This document shows, piece by piece, positions 9,769 to 17,498 of a stretch of 64,000 nt of DNA. The translations under genes were made by a program, and so were the position numbers. Below the pieces are notes generated by a model. That model saw only the letters and a list, made by a program, of their open reading frames with translations. It searched no databases and had not been told where the DNA came from. Every line of letters starts with the position of its first letter. The stretch's first letter is position 1. Source of the DNA: Flavimaricola sp. (GTDB lineage Bacteria; Pseudomonadota; Alphaproteobacteria; Rhodobacterales; Rhodobacteraceae). The stretch is taken from contig JAQWWH010000041.1 in NCBI GenBank assembly GCA_029255105.1, forward strand, positions 31,493 to 95,492, read 5' to 3'.

Positions 9769-10419
9769 ATGTTTTTCAATGACAATGAAGCCAATCACGA
9801 CCTGCCTTTTGCGGAAGTTGTGCCCCTTTCTTCGCGGATCCAGCCCGATCAGGCTGTGACAATTCTGGGGCAACTGGAACAGTGTTGGCGGGGCCTTTGT
9901 CGGCCCGACGGTACGCCCTACCGGTCCGACATCACTGCCAGCGCCCTTGGGCCCGCCCTCCCCTACGCCTTTCTCGCCGAACGGGTCGCGGCAAGCACCC
10001 TGCGCCTGCGGGTCGCTGGGCGCGAGTTGGACCTGATCGCAGGAATGGAGGTGCGGGGCCTGCCGCTAAGTGCGCTGTTTTCAGTCCCCGCGCGCAAGAC
10101 CCTGACAGAGGCGACCCAGACCATGACGGAACGACCGGCACTTGTGGAATTGCTACTCAGCCTGCCGAGCGGTCTTTTGCGCCGCGCGCAAAGGGGGCGG
10201 ATGATGCTGTTGCCCCTGCGGGACGATGCTGGTGGCCTGACCCGTGTGATGGGCGCCATCGTGCTGGACGAAAAGGTCCATGGCCGAGCGCCGGTGCGGC
10301 TGGATATCCCCGAAGATCAGCCTGTCCGGGTGGAACCGGTTCCAATACGCGCGGTCGCCCCAGTAAAAAGGCCGGGCAACGGGCGCCCGGCCTTGCGGCT
10401 TGTCGTGTCGAACGACTAG
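9769..10419 (+). CDS. PAS domain-containing protein (PAS_5 type)
   Basis: A 216-residue protein with one PAS_5-like domain over about residues 20-165 (WRGLCRPDGTPYRSDITASALGPALPYAFL, then LRVAGRELDLIAGMEVRG). The track start at 9763 is a TTG only two bases after GGGGAGAG; the ATG at 9769 has correct spacing, so I use it. Such PAS_5 proteins are widespread in Rhodobacteraceae and mostly of unknown role. Its 3' end contains the stem of a terminator that serves the convergent DAHP synthase gene, so the end of this protein is constrained by an RNA structure on the other strand. Confidence 0.82.
   Translation: MFFNDNEANHDLPFAEVVPLSSRIQPDQAVTILGQLEQCWRGLCRPDGTPYRSDITASALGPALPYAFLAERVAASTLRLRVAGRELDLIAGMEVRGLPLSALFSVPARKTLTEATQTMTERPALVELLLSLPSGLLRRAQRGRMMLLPLRDDAGGLTRVMGAIVLDEKVHGRAPVRLDIPEDQPVRVEPVPIRAVAPVKRPGNGRPALRLVVSND
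10365..10394 (-). terminator. Rho-independent terminator of the DAHP synthase gene, embedded in the PAS_5 coding end
   Basis: On the minus strand, AAGGCCGGGC and GCCCGGCCTT form a perfect 10-bp stem with a 7-base loop, followed by a run of five T. It begins about 30 bases after the DAHP synthase stop codon and lies wholly inside the convergent PAS_5 reading frame. Confidence 0.85.
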
Positions 10420-10425
10420 ACGGCA

Positions 10426-11796
10426 CTAGACCGCTTCGGCGTTCTGCATCCGGGCGCGACGGTTCGTCAGCTCTTCCGCGACCAGGAACGCCAGCTCCAG
10501 CGACTGGCTGGCGTTCAGGCGGGGATCGCAGGCGGTGTGGTACCGGCTGGACAGATCCTCATCCGTGACAGCGCGGACGCCACCGGTACATTCGGTCACA
10601 TCAGCACCTGTCATCTCAAAGTGGACGCCACCGGGGATCGAACCTTCGTCGTTGTGCACGGCAAAGAACTCGCGCACTTCACGAAGGACGCTGTCAAAGG
10701 GGCGTGTCTTGTAGCCCGTGCTCGACTTGATCGTATTGCCGTGCATAGGGTCACAGGACCAGACAACCGACGCGCCCTCTTCCTTCACGGCCTTGATGAG
10801 GCGGGGCAGATGCTCTGCCACGTTGCCAGCGCCAAACCGGGCGATCAGGGTGAGGCGACCAGGTTCGTTGCGCGGGTTGAGGGCTGCCATCAGCGCCTTG
10901 AGGTGGCCGGTGGTCATGCTCGGTCCACACTTCAGGCCAATCGGGTTCTGCACGCCACGGGCAAATTCCACATGGGCCCCGTCAGGCTGCCGGGTGCGAT
11001 CCCCGATCCAGATCATATGGCCAGAGCCGGCCAGCCACTGGCCGGTAGTGGAATCGACGCGGGTCAGCGCCTCTTCATACTCAAGCAGCAGGGACTCGTG
11101 CGATGTGTAGAACTCAACCGTTTCCATGACGTGAGAGGCTTCTTCGCCGATGCCGGCAGCCTGCATGAAGTCGAGGGTGTCAGAGATGCGATTGGCCAAC
11201 TCGCGGTACTTTTCCGCCTCAGGGGTCGCGGTAAAGCCAAGGGTCCAGGCGTGGACCTTGTGAACGTCGGCATAGCCACCGGTCGAAAAGGCGCGCAGAA
11301 GGTTTAGGGTCGCGGCCGATTGCAGGTAGGCCTGCAACATCCGCTCGGGGTCGGGCACCCGGCTGTCGGCGGTAAAGTCAAAACCGTTGATGATGTCGCC
11401 ACGGTAGGATGGCAGTTCTGTCCCCGACACGGTTTCGGTATCGGCCGAGCGCGGCTTGGCGAACTGGCCAGCCATCCGGCCGACTTTTACGACAGGCACC
11501 TTGGCGGCGTAGGTCAGAACCATCGCCATCTGCAACATCACCTTGAAAGTGTCGCGGATCTGGTCTGCCTTGAACTCGGCAAAGCTTTCGGCACAGTCGC
11601 CGCCTTGCAGCAAGAACGCCTCGCCACGGGATACCTTGGCCAGCTGCGTCTTGAGGCGGCGGGCCTCGCCTGCAAAGACAAGCGGCGGATAGGAGGACAG
11701 GCGGTTTTCCACCGCAGTCAGCTTGTCCAGGTCCGTATACTCGGGCATCTGGATCCGGGGCTTTGCACGCCAGTCAGACTTATGCCACTCAGTCAT
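10426..11796 (-). CDS. Class II 3-deoxy-7-phosphoheptulonate (DAHP) synthase
   Basis: First enzyme of the shikimate pathway: condenses phosphoenolpyruvate and erythrose 4-phosphate. It is the plant/class II type, not the E. coli AroFGH type. Diagnostic segments include [11 protein letters not shown] (about residues 80-90), [11 protein letters not shown], and the substrate/metal region CDPMHGNT. The 456-residue length is normal for the class. A separate transcription unit: its own terminator lies downstream in the convergent PAS_5 gene. The ~220-base leader upstream contains a 7-bp inverted repeat (CCTGCAT/ATGCAGG) of unknown use. Confidence 0.94.
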   Translation of the reverse strand: MTEWHKSDWRAKPRIQMPEYTDLDKLTAVENRLSSYPPLVFAGEARRLKTQLAKVSRGEAFLLQGGDCAESFAEFKADQIRDTFKVMLQMAMVLTYAAKVPVVKVGRMAGQFAKPRSADTETVSGTELPSYRGDIINGFDFTADSRVPDPERMLQAYLQSAATLNLLRAFSTGGYADVHKVHAWTLGFTATPEAEKYRELANRISDTLDFMQAAGIGEEASHVMETVEFYTSHESLLLEYEEALTRVDSTTGQWLAGSGHMIWIGDRTRQPDGAHVEFARGVQNPIGLKCGPSMTTGHLKALMAALNPRNEPGRLTLIARFGAGNVAEHLPRLIKAVKEEGASVVWSCDPMHGNTIKSSTGYKTRPFDSVLREVREFFAVHNDEGSIPGGVHFEMTGADVTECTGGVRAVTDEDLSSRYHTACDPRLNASQSLELAFLVAEELTNRRARMQNAEAV

Positions 11797-12020
11797 TGTT
11801 TTGCTCCGTCTCGCTCAGGTCAGGCCCTGCATTCCATGCAGGCGCGAGCCCGTATAGACCCCCGCAGACCATAGGCCAATGCAAAAACGTGCTCAATTTC
11901 GGGGCATCGGCGGATCAATACGACTAAACCTGTCGCAAACGATGGCTCTTGTGGTCCCCTTGCAAACCTGTTGAGGATGATTGAAAGCGTCGCGCAGCCG
12001 ATTGGAACCGTGGGATTGGG

Positions 12021-13028
12021 ATGGAAACGCAACGGGTCAGAATTGACGTCAAGGACAAGGGCGCGGTCAAAACGCGGCGCTATGTTTTTGTTCTGCTGGA
12101 CAATTTCACCATGCTCTGTTTCGCCAGCGCCGTCGAAAGCCTGCGCATCGCCAACCGTATGGCAGGAAAAGAGCTGTATACTTGGGTTCTGGCTGGCGAA
12201 GGCGGCGAGATGGCGCGCTGTTCTGGCGGGACGGAATTCAAGCTTCAGATGGATCTGGCCGAACTCAACCGCGAAGACATCGTGATGGTCTGCGGCGGGA
12301 TCGACGTTCAAAGTGCGACAACCCGCAAGATGCTCAACTGGCTGCGCCGCGAGGCCCGGCGGGGGGTAACGATGGCGGGCCTGTGCACGGCGGGCTACAC
12401 TCTGGCCAAGGCCGGGCTTCTGGACGGCAAGAAGGCGACGATCCATTGGGAAAACCAGGACAGCTTTGCCGAGGAATTCGAAGAGGTGACACTGACCAAG
12501 TCTGTCTTTGTCGTTGACGGCAATCGAATTACAACGGCAGGCGGGACCGCCTCGATCGACCTGATGCTCAAACTGATCGCGGATGATCACGGCGAGGATC
12601 TGGCCAATGCGGTAGCCGATCAGCTTATCTATTCGTCGATCCGGACCGATCAGGACACCCAGCGCTTGTCGATCCCCACGCGGATCGGCGTGCGGCATCC
12701 AAAGCTGAGCCGGGTCATCCAGATGATGGAACAGGCGATCGAGGACCCGATCAGCCCCGCCATTCTGGCCCGCGAGGTCGGCATGTCCACCCGGCAGCTT
12801 GAACGGCTGTTCCGCCGCTACCTGAACCGAAGCCCAAAGCGGTATTATATGGAGTTGCGTCTGTCCAAGGCCCGCAACCTGTTGATGCAGACCGATATGA
12901 GCGTGATAAATGTTGCCCTTGCCTGCGGCTTTGCATCCCCCTCGCACTTCTCAAAATGCTACCGGGCGCATTACGATACCACCCCCTATCGCGAACGGGG
13001 CACCCATGCAGCGCGGCTGTCCATCTGA
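12021..13028 (+). CDS. GlxA family transcriptional regulator (AraC type with DJ-1/PfpI domain)
   Basis: A 335-residue regulator. Residues ~10-190 form a DJ-1/PfpI-like amidotransferase-fold domain (nucleophile-elbow-like GLCTAGYTLAKAGLL), and residues ~230-325 a pair of AraC helix-turn-helix motifs (ILAREVGMSTRQLERLFRRY, VALACGFASPSHFSKCYRAH). Relatives regulate carnitine, betaine or amino-acid catabolism (GlxA/GbdR/CdhR types); the ligand is not known here. It is transcribed away from DAHP synthase and towards the liv operon, from which a terminator separates it. Confidence 0.9.
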   Translation: METQRVRIDVKDKGAVKTRRYVFVLLDNFTMLCFASAVESLRIANRMAGKELYTWVLAGEGGEMARCSGGTEFKLQMDLAELNREDIVMVCGGIDVQSATTRKMLNWLRREARRGVTMAGLCTAGYTLAKAGLLDGKKATIHWENQDSFAEEFEEVTLTKSVFVVDGNRITTAGGTASIDLMLKLIADDHGEDLANAVADQLIYSSIRTDQDTQRLSIPTRIGVRHPKLSRVIQMMEQAIEDPISPAILAREVGMSTRQLERLFRRYLNRSPKRYYMELRLSKARNLLMQTDMSVINVALACGFASPSHFSKCYRAHYDTTPYRERGTHAARLSI

Positions 13029-13086
13029 TAGCAGCGGCCTCTTTACCTGAATTACGGGGCATCACGTATGGTAAAGTGATTTATGA

Positions 13087-13116
13087 GGGGCGCGTTGCGA
13101 CGCCTCTTTTCTTTTT
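13087..13116 (+). terminator. Rho-independent terminator after the GlxA-type regulator
   Basis: GGGGCG pairs with CGCCTC (one G-T pair) around an 8-base loop, followed by TTTTCTTTTT. It sits ~60 bases after the regulator stop and ~54 bases before the substrate-binding protein gene. An attenuator for the liv operon is an alternative reading. Confidence 0.65.
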
Positions 13117-13169
13117 GCAGGCCAAAGTCTAGTTTTCGGACGGGATAAATATCCACCAGGGAGACTAAA

Positions 13170-14366
13170 ATGAAAAAAGTACTGTTGGCCTCTGCCGCCA
13201 CACTCGCACTGACGGGCGCTGCTTTTGCGGGCGGCCATGAGTCCGAAGTAAAGATTGGCGTCATTCTGGGCTTCACCGGCCCGCTTGAATCCATCACTCC
13301 CGCCATGGGCGCAGGTGCTGAACTTGCCATGGCAGAAGTGACCGCCTCGGGCGCCCTGATGGGCGGCATGGCCGTGACCCCGATCCGCGGCGATTCGACC
13401 TGCATCGACGCCGCCGCTGCCACCGCAGCAGCCGAACGTCTGATCACTACCGATGGCGTCGTCGCCATCATGGGGGCCGACTGTTCCGGCGTTACCGGCG
13501 CTATCCTGCAGAACGTTGCCCGTCCAAACGGCATCGTCATGATCTCGCCCTCTGCCACATCACCGGGTCTGTCGACCGCCGAGGATGACGGCCTGTTCTT
13601 CCGCACAGCACCATCTGACGCCCGTCAGGGTGTCGTGATGACCGAAGTGCTCATGGATCGCGGCATCAGCGAAGTGGCCCTGACCTACACCAACAACGAC
13701 TACGGCAAGGGTCTGGCCGATGCGTTCGCAGCAGCCTTTACCGAGGCTGGCGGCACCGTGACGATCAACGCAGCCCACGAAGACGGCAAGGCCGACTACT
13801 CTGCCGAAGTCGCAGCACTGGCCTCTGCCGGTGGTGAAGTTCTTGTCGTGGCCGGTTACACCGACCAGGGCGGCAAGGGGATCATCCAGGCATCGCTCGA
13901 TTCGGGTGCGTTTGACACCTTCGTCCTGCCCGACGGCATGGTTGGCCAGCAGCTGGTTGACGATATCGGTTCGGGCCTGAACGGGTCGTTCGGTCAGTAC
14001 CCCGGCACGGACAGCGCAGGCGCTGAGATGTTCCAGGCGCTTGCCGCTGAGGCAGGCTTTGACGGCACCTCTGCCTTTGCACCCGAAAGCTACGATGCTG
14101 CCGCCCTGCTGATGCTGGCAATGGCCAAGGCCGGATCGACCGTTTCGACCGATTTCGCCCCCTTCGTCATGGAGCTTGCCAATGCCCCAGGCGAGCAGAT
14201 CTTCCCCGGCGAGCTGGCCAAGGCGCTTGAGCTGATCGCAGCCGGCACCGACATCGACTACGTCGGCGCCACCGCAGTCGAGCTGATCGGACCCGGCGAA
14301 TCCGCCGGCAACTACCGCGAGATCGAGATCAACGACGGCGTGATCGAGACTGTTCGCTTCCGCTGA
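13170..14366 (+). CDS. Branched-chain amino acid (Liv-type) ABC transporter substrate-binding protein
   Basis: Periplasmic binding protein of the Leu/Ile/Val (HAAT) ABC family. The 398-residue product has a signal peptide (about 1-21, ending AAFAGG) and the family's opening KIGVILGFTGPLE. The middle contains DGVVAIMGADCSGVTGAIL and the YTNNDYGKGLADAF hinge segment typical of LivJ/LivK-like proteins. A good ribosome site (CAGGGAG) precedes the ATG. First gene of the operon; a 14-bp perfect hairpin follows it. Substrate could also be another amino acid, urea or amide, as this family is broad. Confidence 0.9.
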   Translation: MKKVLLASAATLALTGAAFAGGHESEVKIGVILGFTGPLESITPAMGAGAELAMAEVTASGALMGGMAVTPIRGDSTCIDAAAATAAAERLITTDGVVAIMGADCSGVTGAILQNVARPNGIVMISPSATSPGLSTAEDDGLFFRTAPSDARQGVVMTEVLMDRGISEVALTYTNNDYGKGLADAFAAAFTEAGGTVTINAAHEDGKADYSAEVAALASAGGEVLVVAGYTDQGGKGIIQASLDSGAFDTFVLPDGMVGQQLVDDIGSGLNGSFGQYPGTDSAGAEMFQALAAEAGFDGTSAFAPESYDAAALLMLAMAKAGSTVSTDFAPFVMELANAPGEQIFPGELAKALELIAAGTDIDYVGATAVELIGPGESAGNYREIEINDGVIETVRFR

Positions 14367-14382
14367 TCTGATCGTTAAACAG

Positions 14383-14415
14383 GGATGTGGCCCGGGATAT
14401 CCCCGGGCCACATCC
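14383..14415 (+). promoter_or_regulatory. Strong intercistronic hairpin between binding-protein gene and livG
   Basis: GGATGTGGCCCGGG and CCCGGGCCACATCC form a perfect 14-bp stem with a 5-base loop, 16 bases after the stop codon. There is no T-run, so it probably stabilises the upstream mRNA or attenuates, rather than ending transcription. Confidence 0.7.
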
Positions 14416-14482
14416 TTCCATAAGGCGAGGCGACCGCGACCTCCGGGCACCGGGAACGTCTCTCCAGACAGGGAAGACTGAC

Positions 14483-15262
14483 ATGATCGTCGTGCAGGAC
14501 TTGCACAAGCATTTCGGCGGCTTTCGGGCTGTGGACGGTGCCAGCCTAGAGATTGGCAAAGGCACGATCACGGGCCTGATCGGACCGAATGGCGCGGGCA
14601 AGACCACGCTGTTCAACGTCATCGCAGGACGCTTGCCCCCCACATCGGGCCGGGTGACCATGGCGGGTGAAGATATCACCGGCCTCCCCCCCCACGAGCT
14701 GTTTCACAAGGGCCTGTTGCGGACCTTCCAGATTGCGCACGAATTCTCGTCGATGACGGTGCGGGAAAACCTGATGATGGTGCCCGGTGGCCAGGCCGGC
14801 GAAACCCTTTGGAACGCCTGGTTCGGCCGCGGCCGGATCGCCCAGGACGAGGCGGCCTTGCTGAAGAAAGCCGACGAGGTTCTGGATTTCCTGACCATCT
14901 CGCATCTCAAGGACGAACGGGCGGGCAACCTGTCCGGCGGCCAGAAAAAGCTTCTGGAACTGGGCCGTACCATGATGGTCGATGCCAAGATCGTCTTTCT
15001 TGACGAGGTCGGGGCGGGCGTGAACCGCACCCTGTTGAACGCCATCGGCGATGCGATTGTGCGCCTGAACAAGGAGCGCGGGTATACCTTCTGTGTCATC
15101 GAACACGACATGGATTTCATCGGCCGCCTTTGCGACCCGGTCATCGTCATGGCCGAGGGCAAGGTTCTCGCCGAAGGGTCGGCCGAGAGCATCATGCAGA
15201 ACGAAGCGGTGATCGAGGCCTACCTGGGCACCGGCCTGAAGAACAAGGCCAAAACGGGATGA
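14483..15262 (+). CDS. livG: Liv-type ABC transporter ATP-binding protein LivG
   Basis: First ATPase of the branched-chain amino acid importer, 259 residues. Start MIVVQDLHKHFGG is chosen because GGGAAG precedes it and earlier in-frame sequence is the hairpin region. Walker A GPNGAGKTT is near residue 35-43 and the signature is NLSGGQKKLLE. The Walker B region reads KIVFLDEVGAGVN, with V in place of the usual P after DE. The C-terminal IEHDMDFIGRLCDPVIVMAEGKVLAEG is the LivG-type ending. Its stop overlaps the start of a 40-codon gene (ATGA). Confidence 0.92.
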   Translation: MIVVQDLHKHFGGFRAVDGASLEIGKGTITGLIGPNGAGKTTLFNVIAGRLPPTSGRVTMAGEDITGLPPHELFHKGLLRTFQIAHEFSSMTVRENLMMVPGGQAGETLWNAWFGRGRIAQDEAALLKKADEVLDFLTISHLKDERAGNLSGGQKKLLELGRTMMVDAKIVFLDEVGAGVNRTLLNAIGDAIVRLNKERGYTFCVIEHDMDFIGRLCDPVIVMAEGKVLAEGSAESIMQNEAVIEAYLGTGLKNKAKTG

Positions 15263-15381
15263 TCGTGGCCGTTTCAATCCTGGCATTGACCCTGCTGGCT
15301 TTGTCCCTGCTGGTTTTGACCCTGAAAGTGCCCGAAGGTAAGGATTTGAGTATTTTGAACGAAGCGAAGACACATGGCTGA
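15259..15381 (+). CDS. 40-residue single-helix membrane peptide between livG and livF
   Basis: Too short for the track as such (the listed 83-residue ORF starts inside livG). ATG at 15259 overlaps the livG stop (ATGA), and the TGA at 15379-15381 overlaps the livF start at 15374, so the three genes are linked by overlaps on both sides. The product has a strongly hydrophobic helix at residues 2-22 (rich in L, A, V), then a short polar tail KVPEGKDLSILNEAKTHG. No family is recognised. The alternative is a spacer that happens to be open; the precise overlaps argue for translation. Confidence 0.6.
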   Translation: MIVAVSILALTLLALSLLVLTLKVPEGKDLSILNEAKTHG

Positions 15382-16087
15382 GCCTTTCCTGATCGGGTCG
15401 AACATGACCGGCGGCTACGGCAAGGGCGCCGATATCCTGCACGGTTGCACCATTGGCGTGGAGGCGGGCAAGATCGCCGTGATCGTCGGCCCCAACGGCG
15501 CGGGCAAGTCGACTGCCATGAAGGCGGTTTTCGGCATGCTGACCCTGCGGTCGGGCCATGTGAAGATCGACGGCGAGGATATCACGGCCCTGTCCCCTCA
15601 GGACCGGGTCGCCAAGGGCATGGGCTTTGTGCCTCAGACCTCCAACATCTTTACCTCGATGACGGTCGAAGAGAACCTGGAGATGGGGGCCTTTCTGCGC
15701 CGCGATGACATCCGCGGCACGATGGAGCAGGTCTATGACCTGTTCCCCATCCTGCGCGACAAGCGCCGCCAGGCGGCGGGCGAGCTGTCGGGAGGCCAGC
15801 GCCAGCAGGTGGCAGTCGGTCGGGCGCTGATGACCCAGCCCAAGGTCTTGATGCTGGACGAGCCCACCGCCGGGGTCAGCCCCATTGTCATGGACGAGTT
15901 GTTCGACCGCATCATCGAGGTTGCCCGCGCCGGCATCACCATCCTGATGGTCGAGCAGAACGCCCGTCAGGCGCTTGAGATTGCCGATGTCGGCTATGTC
16001 CTTGTGCAAGGGGCCAATGCTCATACCGGTAGCGGCGCCGACCTTCTGGCCAATCCTGAGGTGCGCCGCACCTTCCTGGGAGGATGA
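15374..16087 (+). CDS. livF: Liv-type ABC transporter ATP-binding protein LivF
   Basis: Second ATPase of the Liv-type importer, 237 residues. Walker A GPNGAGKSTAMKAV near residues 40-48, signature ELSGGQRQQVAVGRAL, Walker B VLMLDEPTAGVSP, and the LivF-type MVEQNARQALEIADVGYVL. Its start lies inside the 40-residue gene and its end overlaps the next gene by four bases, so the whole run is translationally coupled. Confidence 0.93.
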   Translation: MAEPFLIGSNMTGGYGKGADILHGCTIGVEAGKIAVIVGPNGAGKSTAMKAVFGMLTLRSGHVKIDGEDITALSPQDRVAKGMGFVPQTSNIFTSMTVEENLEMGAFLRRDDIRGTMEQVYDLFPILRDKRRQAAGELSGGQRQQVAVGRALMTQPKVLMLDEPTAGVSPIVMDELFDRIIEVARAGITILMVEQNARQALEIADVGYVLVQGANAHTGSGADLLANPEVRRTFLGG

Positions 16088-16488
16088 GGATGCGCGTCCG
16101 TCGCCGGTGTGCCCTGTTGCCGCTGCTGGGTCTTGTTGCCCCGCTGCCGGCGCTGGCCGAAGGAGCGGTGCAAAGCCTTGCTTGTCTGAGCAACACCGTC
16201 TGCACGGCCTCGGGCGCCTGTGTACCGGACGGGACCGACTTCACCTTTACCATCACACCGGTCGCCCTTGAGGACAATGGCGTGGCGGTCAGCATGATCA
16301 GCTACGGCGATCAGAGTTTTGAGGTGCGCCAGAACGGCCCGCTTGCCCCTTTTGAGTGGAGCGAAAGCGACACCGATCGCCAGACCCTCCTGCCCTCGGG
16401 GCCGACCGATCTAGTCTGGCACCAGTTCACCTTTGGCGAGGGCGTCTCTGCCCGTATCCTGTTCCTGACTTGCGAGGCTCCTGGCTGA
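16084..16488 (+). CDS. Exported hypothetical protein within the liv operon
   Basis: A 134-residue protein of unknown function. Residues ~1-25 form a signal peptide (basic MRMRVRRR, hydrophobic core, cleavage near ALAEG). The mature part has four cysteines, three of them clustered (LACLSNTVCTASGACVPDG) and one near the end (LTCEAPG), suggesting disulfides. ATG overlaps the livF stop; a second ATG two codons on is possible. Its stop overlaps the permease start (TGATG). Its place among transporter genes suggests a periplasmic accessory to uptake, which is inference only. Confidence 0.7.
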   Translation: MRMRVRRRCALLPLLGLVAPLPALAEGAVQSLACLSNTVCTASGACVPDGTDFTFTITPVALEDNGVAVSMISYGDQSFEVRQNGPLAPFEWSESDTDRQTLLPSGPTDLVWHQFTFGEGVSARILFLTCEAPG

Positions 16489-17498
16489 TGGACTTTCTCA
16501 ACGCCATAGTGGCTTTTGCCAATTTCGTCTTTGTCCCCGGCCTTGCCTACGGGGCCCAGCTTGCCCTCGGGGCGCTTGGGGTCACGCTGATCTATGGGAT
16601 CCTGCGGTTTTCCAACTTTGCCCATGGCGATACGATGGCCTTCGGAACGATGGCCACCATTTTGGTGACATGGCTGCTGCAATCCTGGGGTGTCAGCTTT
16701 GGGGTTCTGCCCACGGCCTTGCTGGCCCTGCCCTTTGGAGTGGCGGCAACTGCGCTTGTGGTGCTAGGGACTGACCGCGCCGTCTACAGGTTTTACCGCA
16801 AGCAGAAGGCCGCACCTGTCATCCTGGTCATCGTGTCGATGGGCGTGATGTTCGTCATGAACGGGATCGTGCGCTTTATCATCGGGGTCGAAGATATTGG
16901 CTTTGCCGATGGTGAGCGATTCCTGATCAGCGCCCGCACCTTCAAGGAGATGACGGGTCTGGACGAAGGCCTTGCCATCCGCACGACGACCGTCATTACC
17001 CTTGTCACAGCCGCGATTGCGGTGGCGCTATTGTTCTGGTTCCTAAACAAGACCCGGACGGGCAAGTCGATGCGCGCCTTTTCCGACAATGAGGACCTTG
17101 CTCTACTGTCGGGGATCAGCCCCGAGCGGGTGGTGGCGGTGACCTGGATCATCGTGGCGGCGCTGGCGACCACGGCAGGGGTGCTTTACGGACTGGATAA
17201 ATCGTTCAAGGCCTTCACCTACTTCCAGCTTTTGCTGCCGATTTTCGCGGCCGCCATCGTCGGCGGCCTTGGCAACCCATTGGGGGCCATCGCAGGCGGC
17301 TTTGTCATCGCGTTTTCAGAGGTGACGGTGACCTATGCCTGGAAAAAGGTACTGGGCTATGTGTTACCCGACAGCCTTGCCCCTGACAGCCTCGTCCAGC
17401 TGTTGTCCACGGACTACAAGTTTGCGGTAAGTTTTGCGTTGTTGATCCTCGTCCTGCTGTTCAAGCCGACGGGTCTATTCAAGGGACAATCGGTATGA
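16488..17498 (+). CDS. livH: Liv-type ABC transporter permease LivH
   Basis: Membrane subunit of the Liv importer, 336 residues from MDFLNAIVAF. The track ORF starts 44 codons earlier, but the ATG at 16488 overlaps the upstream stop and begins the first membrane helix region. The conserved LivH block GALGVTLIYGILRFSNFAHGD is at residues ~28-48, and the C-terminal GGLGNPLGAIAGGFVIAFSE is the family's permease motif. It overlaps livM by four bases. Confidence 0.92.
   Translation: MDFLNAIVAFANFVFVPGLAYGAQLALGALGVTLIYGILRFSNFAHGDTMAFGTMATILVTWLLQSWGVSFGVLPTALLALPFGVAATALVVLGTDRAVYRFYRKQKAAPVILVIVSMGVMFVMNGIVRFIIGVEDIGFADGERFLISARTFKEMTGLDEGLAIRTTTVITLVTAAIAVALLFWFLNKTRTGKSMRAFSDNEDLALLSGISPERVVAVTWIIVAALATTAGVLYGLDKSFKAFTYFQLLLPIFAAAIVGGLGNPLGAIAGGFVIAFSEVTVTYAWKKVLGYVLPDSLAPDSLVQLLSTDYKFAVSFALLILVLLFKPTGLFKGQSV

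Noticed and set aside
11826-11842. CCTGCAT/ATGCAGG inverted repeat in the DAHP synthase leader as an attenuator
   Set aside because: Short 7-bp stem, no T-run, no leader peptide with aromatic codons recognised; not enough to call.
11820-12947. 375-residue minus-strand ORF opposite the GlxA-type regulator
   Set aside because: Shadow of a well-supported gene.
14546-16024. 492-residue minus-strand ORF across livG/livF
   Set aside because: Antisense shadow of two clear ABC ATPase genes, caused by high GC.
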